A DNA stretch of 14,529 nt from an uncultured Bacilli bacterium (GTDB taxonomy: Bacteria > Bacillota_I > Bacilli_A > RF39 > UBA660), in the NCBI GenBank assembly GCA_905235875.1, contig CAJONL010000096.1:1-14529 (forward strand), in the 5' to 3' direction. The translations under genes were made by a program, and so were the position numbers. Below the pieces are notes generated by a model. It ran no database searches. It saw only the letters and a list, made by a program, of their open reading frames with translations, and had not been told where the DNA came from. Shown piece by piece: positions 14,102 to 14,529 of this stretch (its first letter is position 1; each line of letters starts with the position of its first letter).

Positions 14102-14529
14102 ATTTTAAAAAAAATAAACAAACTATTAATAATTTTTCTTTTAATATCATTAGTTAGTATACCAATTAGTGCTAATGCTTATTCAAATAAAGTAGTATTA
14201 GGTGGAGATTCCATTGGAATTAATGTAAACTCAAAAGGAGTATTAATAGTAGGATTTTATGACGTAGATGGAAGATCTCCAGGGCTTGATGCAGGACTTA
14301 AAAAAGGTGACTTATTACTAAAGGTAGATGATACTGATATTTCTAAAATATCTGATCTATCAAAAAAAATTAGTAATAGCAAAAACTTAAAAATAACATA
14401 TAAGAGAAATAATAAAATTAAAACTACAAAACTAAAACTTATAAATGATAAAACTGTTTATAAAAGTGGACTTTATATAAAAAATAATATAAGTGGTATA
14501 GGTACTCTTACTTTTATAGATCCTTTTAG
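14102..14529 (+). CDS. spoIVB: SpoIVB peptidase (S55 family), N-terminal part, truncated by window end
   Basis: About 142 residues are visible. SpoIVB is secreted from the forespore and cleaves SpoIVFA, releasing the SpoIVFB protease to activate pro-sigma-K. Order seen: short basic start (LKKINK), hydrophobic signal/anchor helix (LLIIFLLISLVSIPISANA), family motif GGDSIGINVNSKGVLIVGFYDVDG, a PDZ domain (SPGLDAGLKKGDLLLKVDDTDI), then the start of the S55 domain (SGLYIKNNISGIGTLTFIDPF). The catalytic His and Ser lie beyond the window, and the final TAG letters are out of frame. There is no in-frame ATG or TTG start. Candidates are GTG 14093, which overlaps the Shine-Dalgarno, or ATT 14096, 14099 or 14102; I chose 14102 by spacing. 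The upstream gap has a TATAAT at 14048-14053, but I could not identify a sporulation-sigma promoter. In Bacillus, recN lies upstream; here it is the exporter genes. Confidence 0.88.
   Translation, partial: MLKKINKLLIIFLLISLVSIPISANAYSNKVVLGGDSIGINVNSKGVLIVGFYDVDGRSPGLDAGLKKGDLLLKVDDTDISKISDLSKKISNSKNLKITYKRNNKIKTTKLKLINDKTVYKSGLYIKNNISGIGTLTFIDPF

Noticed and set aside
14527..14529. TAG at the window end as a stop of spoIVB
   Set aside because: It is out of frame (the frame reads ATA GAT CCT TTT then AG), and the S55 domain has only begun.

Overview
The window is very AT-rich bacterial DNA, with all genes on the + strand. TGA is used as a stop (the 188-aa gene at 4784 and nusB) and TGG encodes Trp, so the genetic code is the standard bacterial one (table 11), not the mycoplasma code. 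A pyruvate:ferredoxin oxidoreductase indicates an anaerobe. The 5' part of spoIVB indicates a spore-forming, or ancestrally spore-forming, Firmicute. Strong Shine-Dalgarno sequences and consensus sigma-A promoters fit the same group. My best guess is a low-GC gut Bacilli/Mollicutes-related lineage (RF39 or Erysipelotrichia-like); this is inference from composition and gene content only.

Layout, 1-6703: the 3' end of plsC (phospholipid acyltransferase) and its terminator; a monocistronic nifJ/por gene for pyruvate:ferredoxin oxidoreductase; two unrecognised genes (286 and 188 aa), each with its own promoter; and hisS, whose product looks like the eukaryote/archaea-type histidyl-tRNA synthetase.

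6704-9773: a stand-alone sigma-70-family factor with a near-perfect sigma-A promoter; a roughly 150-nt intergenic segment that looks like a structured, terminated non-coding RNA; then a translationally coupled nusB-xseA-xseB operon (transcription antitermination factor and both subunits of exodeoxyribonuclease VII).

9773-14009: a surface-glycan block. A large GT-C-type membrane glycosyltransferase is fused to the xseB operon by a TAATG overlap. It is followed by a UbiA-family protein of the polyprenyl-phosphate phosphoribosyltransferase type, then a separately promoted ABC-2 polysaccharide exporter (TagG/Wzm permease and TagH/Wzt ATPase). Together they suggest making a lipid-linked pentose donor, using it in a membrane glycosyltransferase, and exporting a glycopolymer. 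The substrates are not determined by the sequence. In Bacillus the nusB-xseA-xseB to spoIVB interval holds ispA, dxs, yqxC, argR and recN; here the glycan block occupies that interval.

14010-14529: start of spoIVB (signal/anchor, PDZ domain, beginning of the S55 peptidase domain), truncated by the window end, with an apparently non-canonical initiation codon.

Recurring architecture: most promoters carry an extended -10 (TGN) and sit so close to the Shine-Dalgarno sequence that leaders are predicted to be only about 10-30 nt. Four of the five local hairpin terminators are built into the end of the coding sequence, with the stop codon in the hairpin. No mobile elements, CRISPR arrays, tRNAs or rRNAs were seen, and no gene-free stretch exceeds 300 bases.
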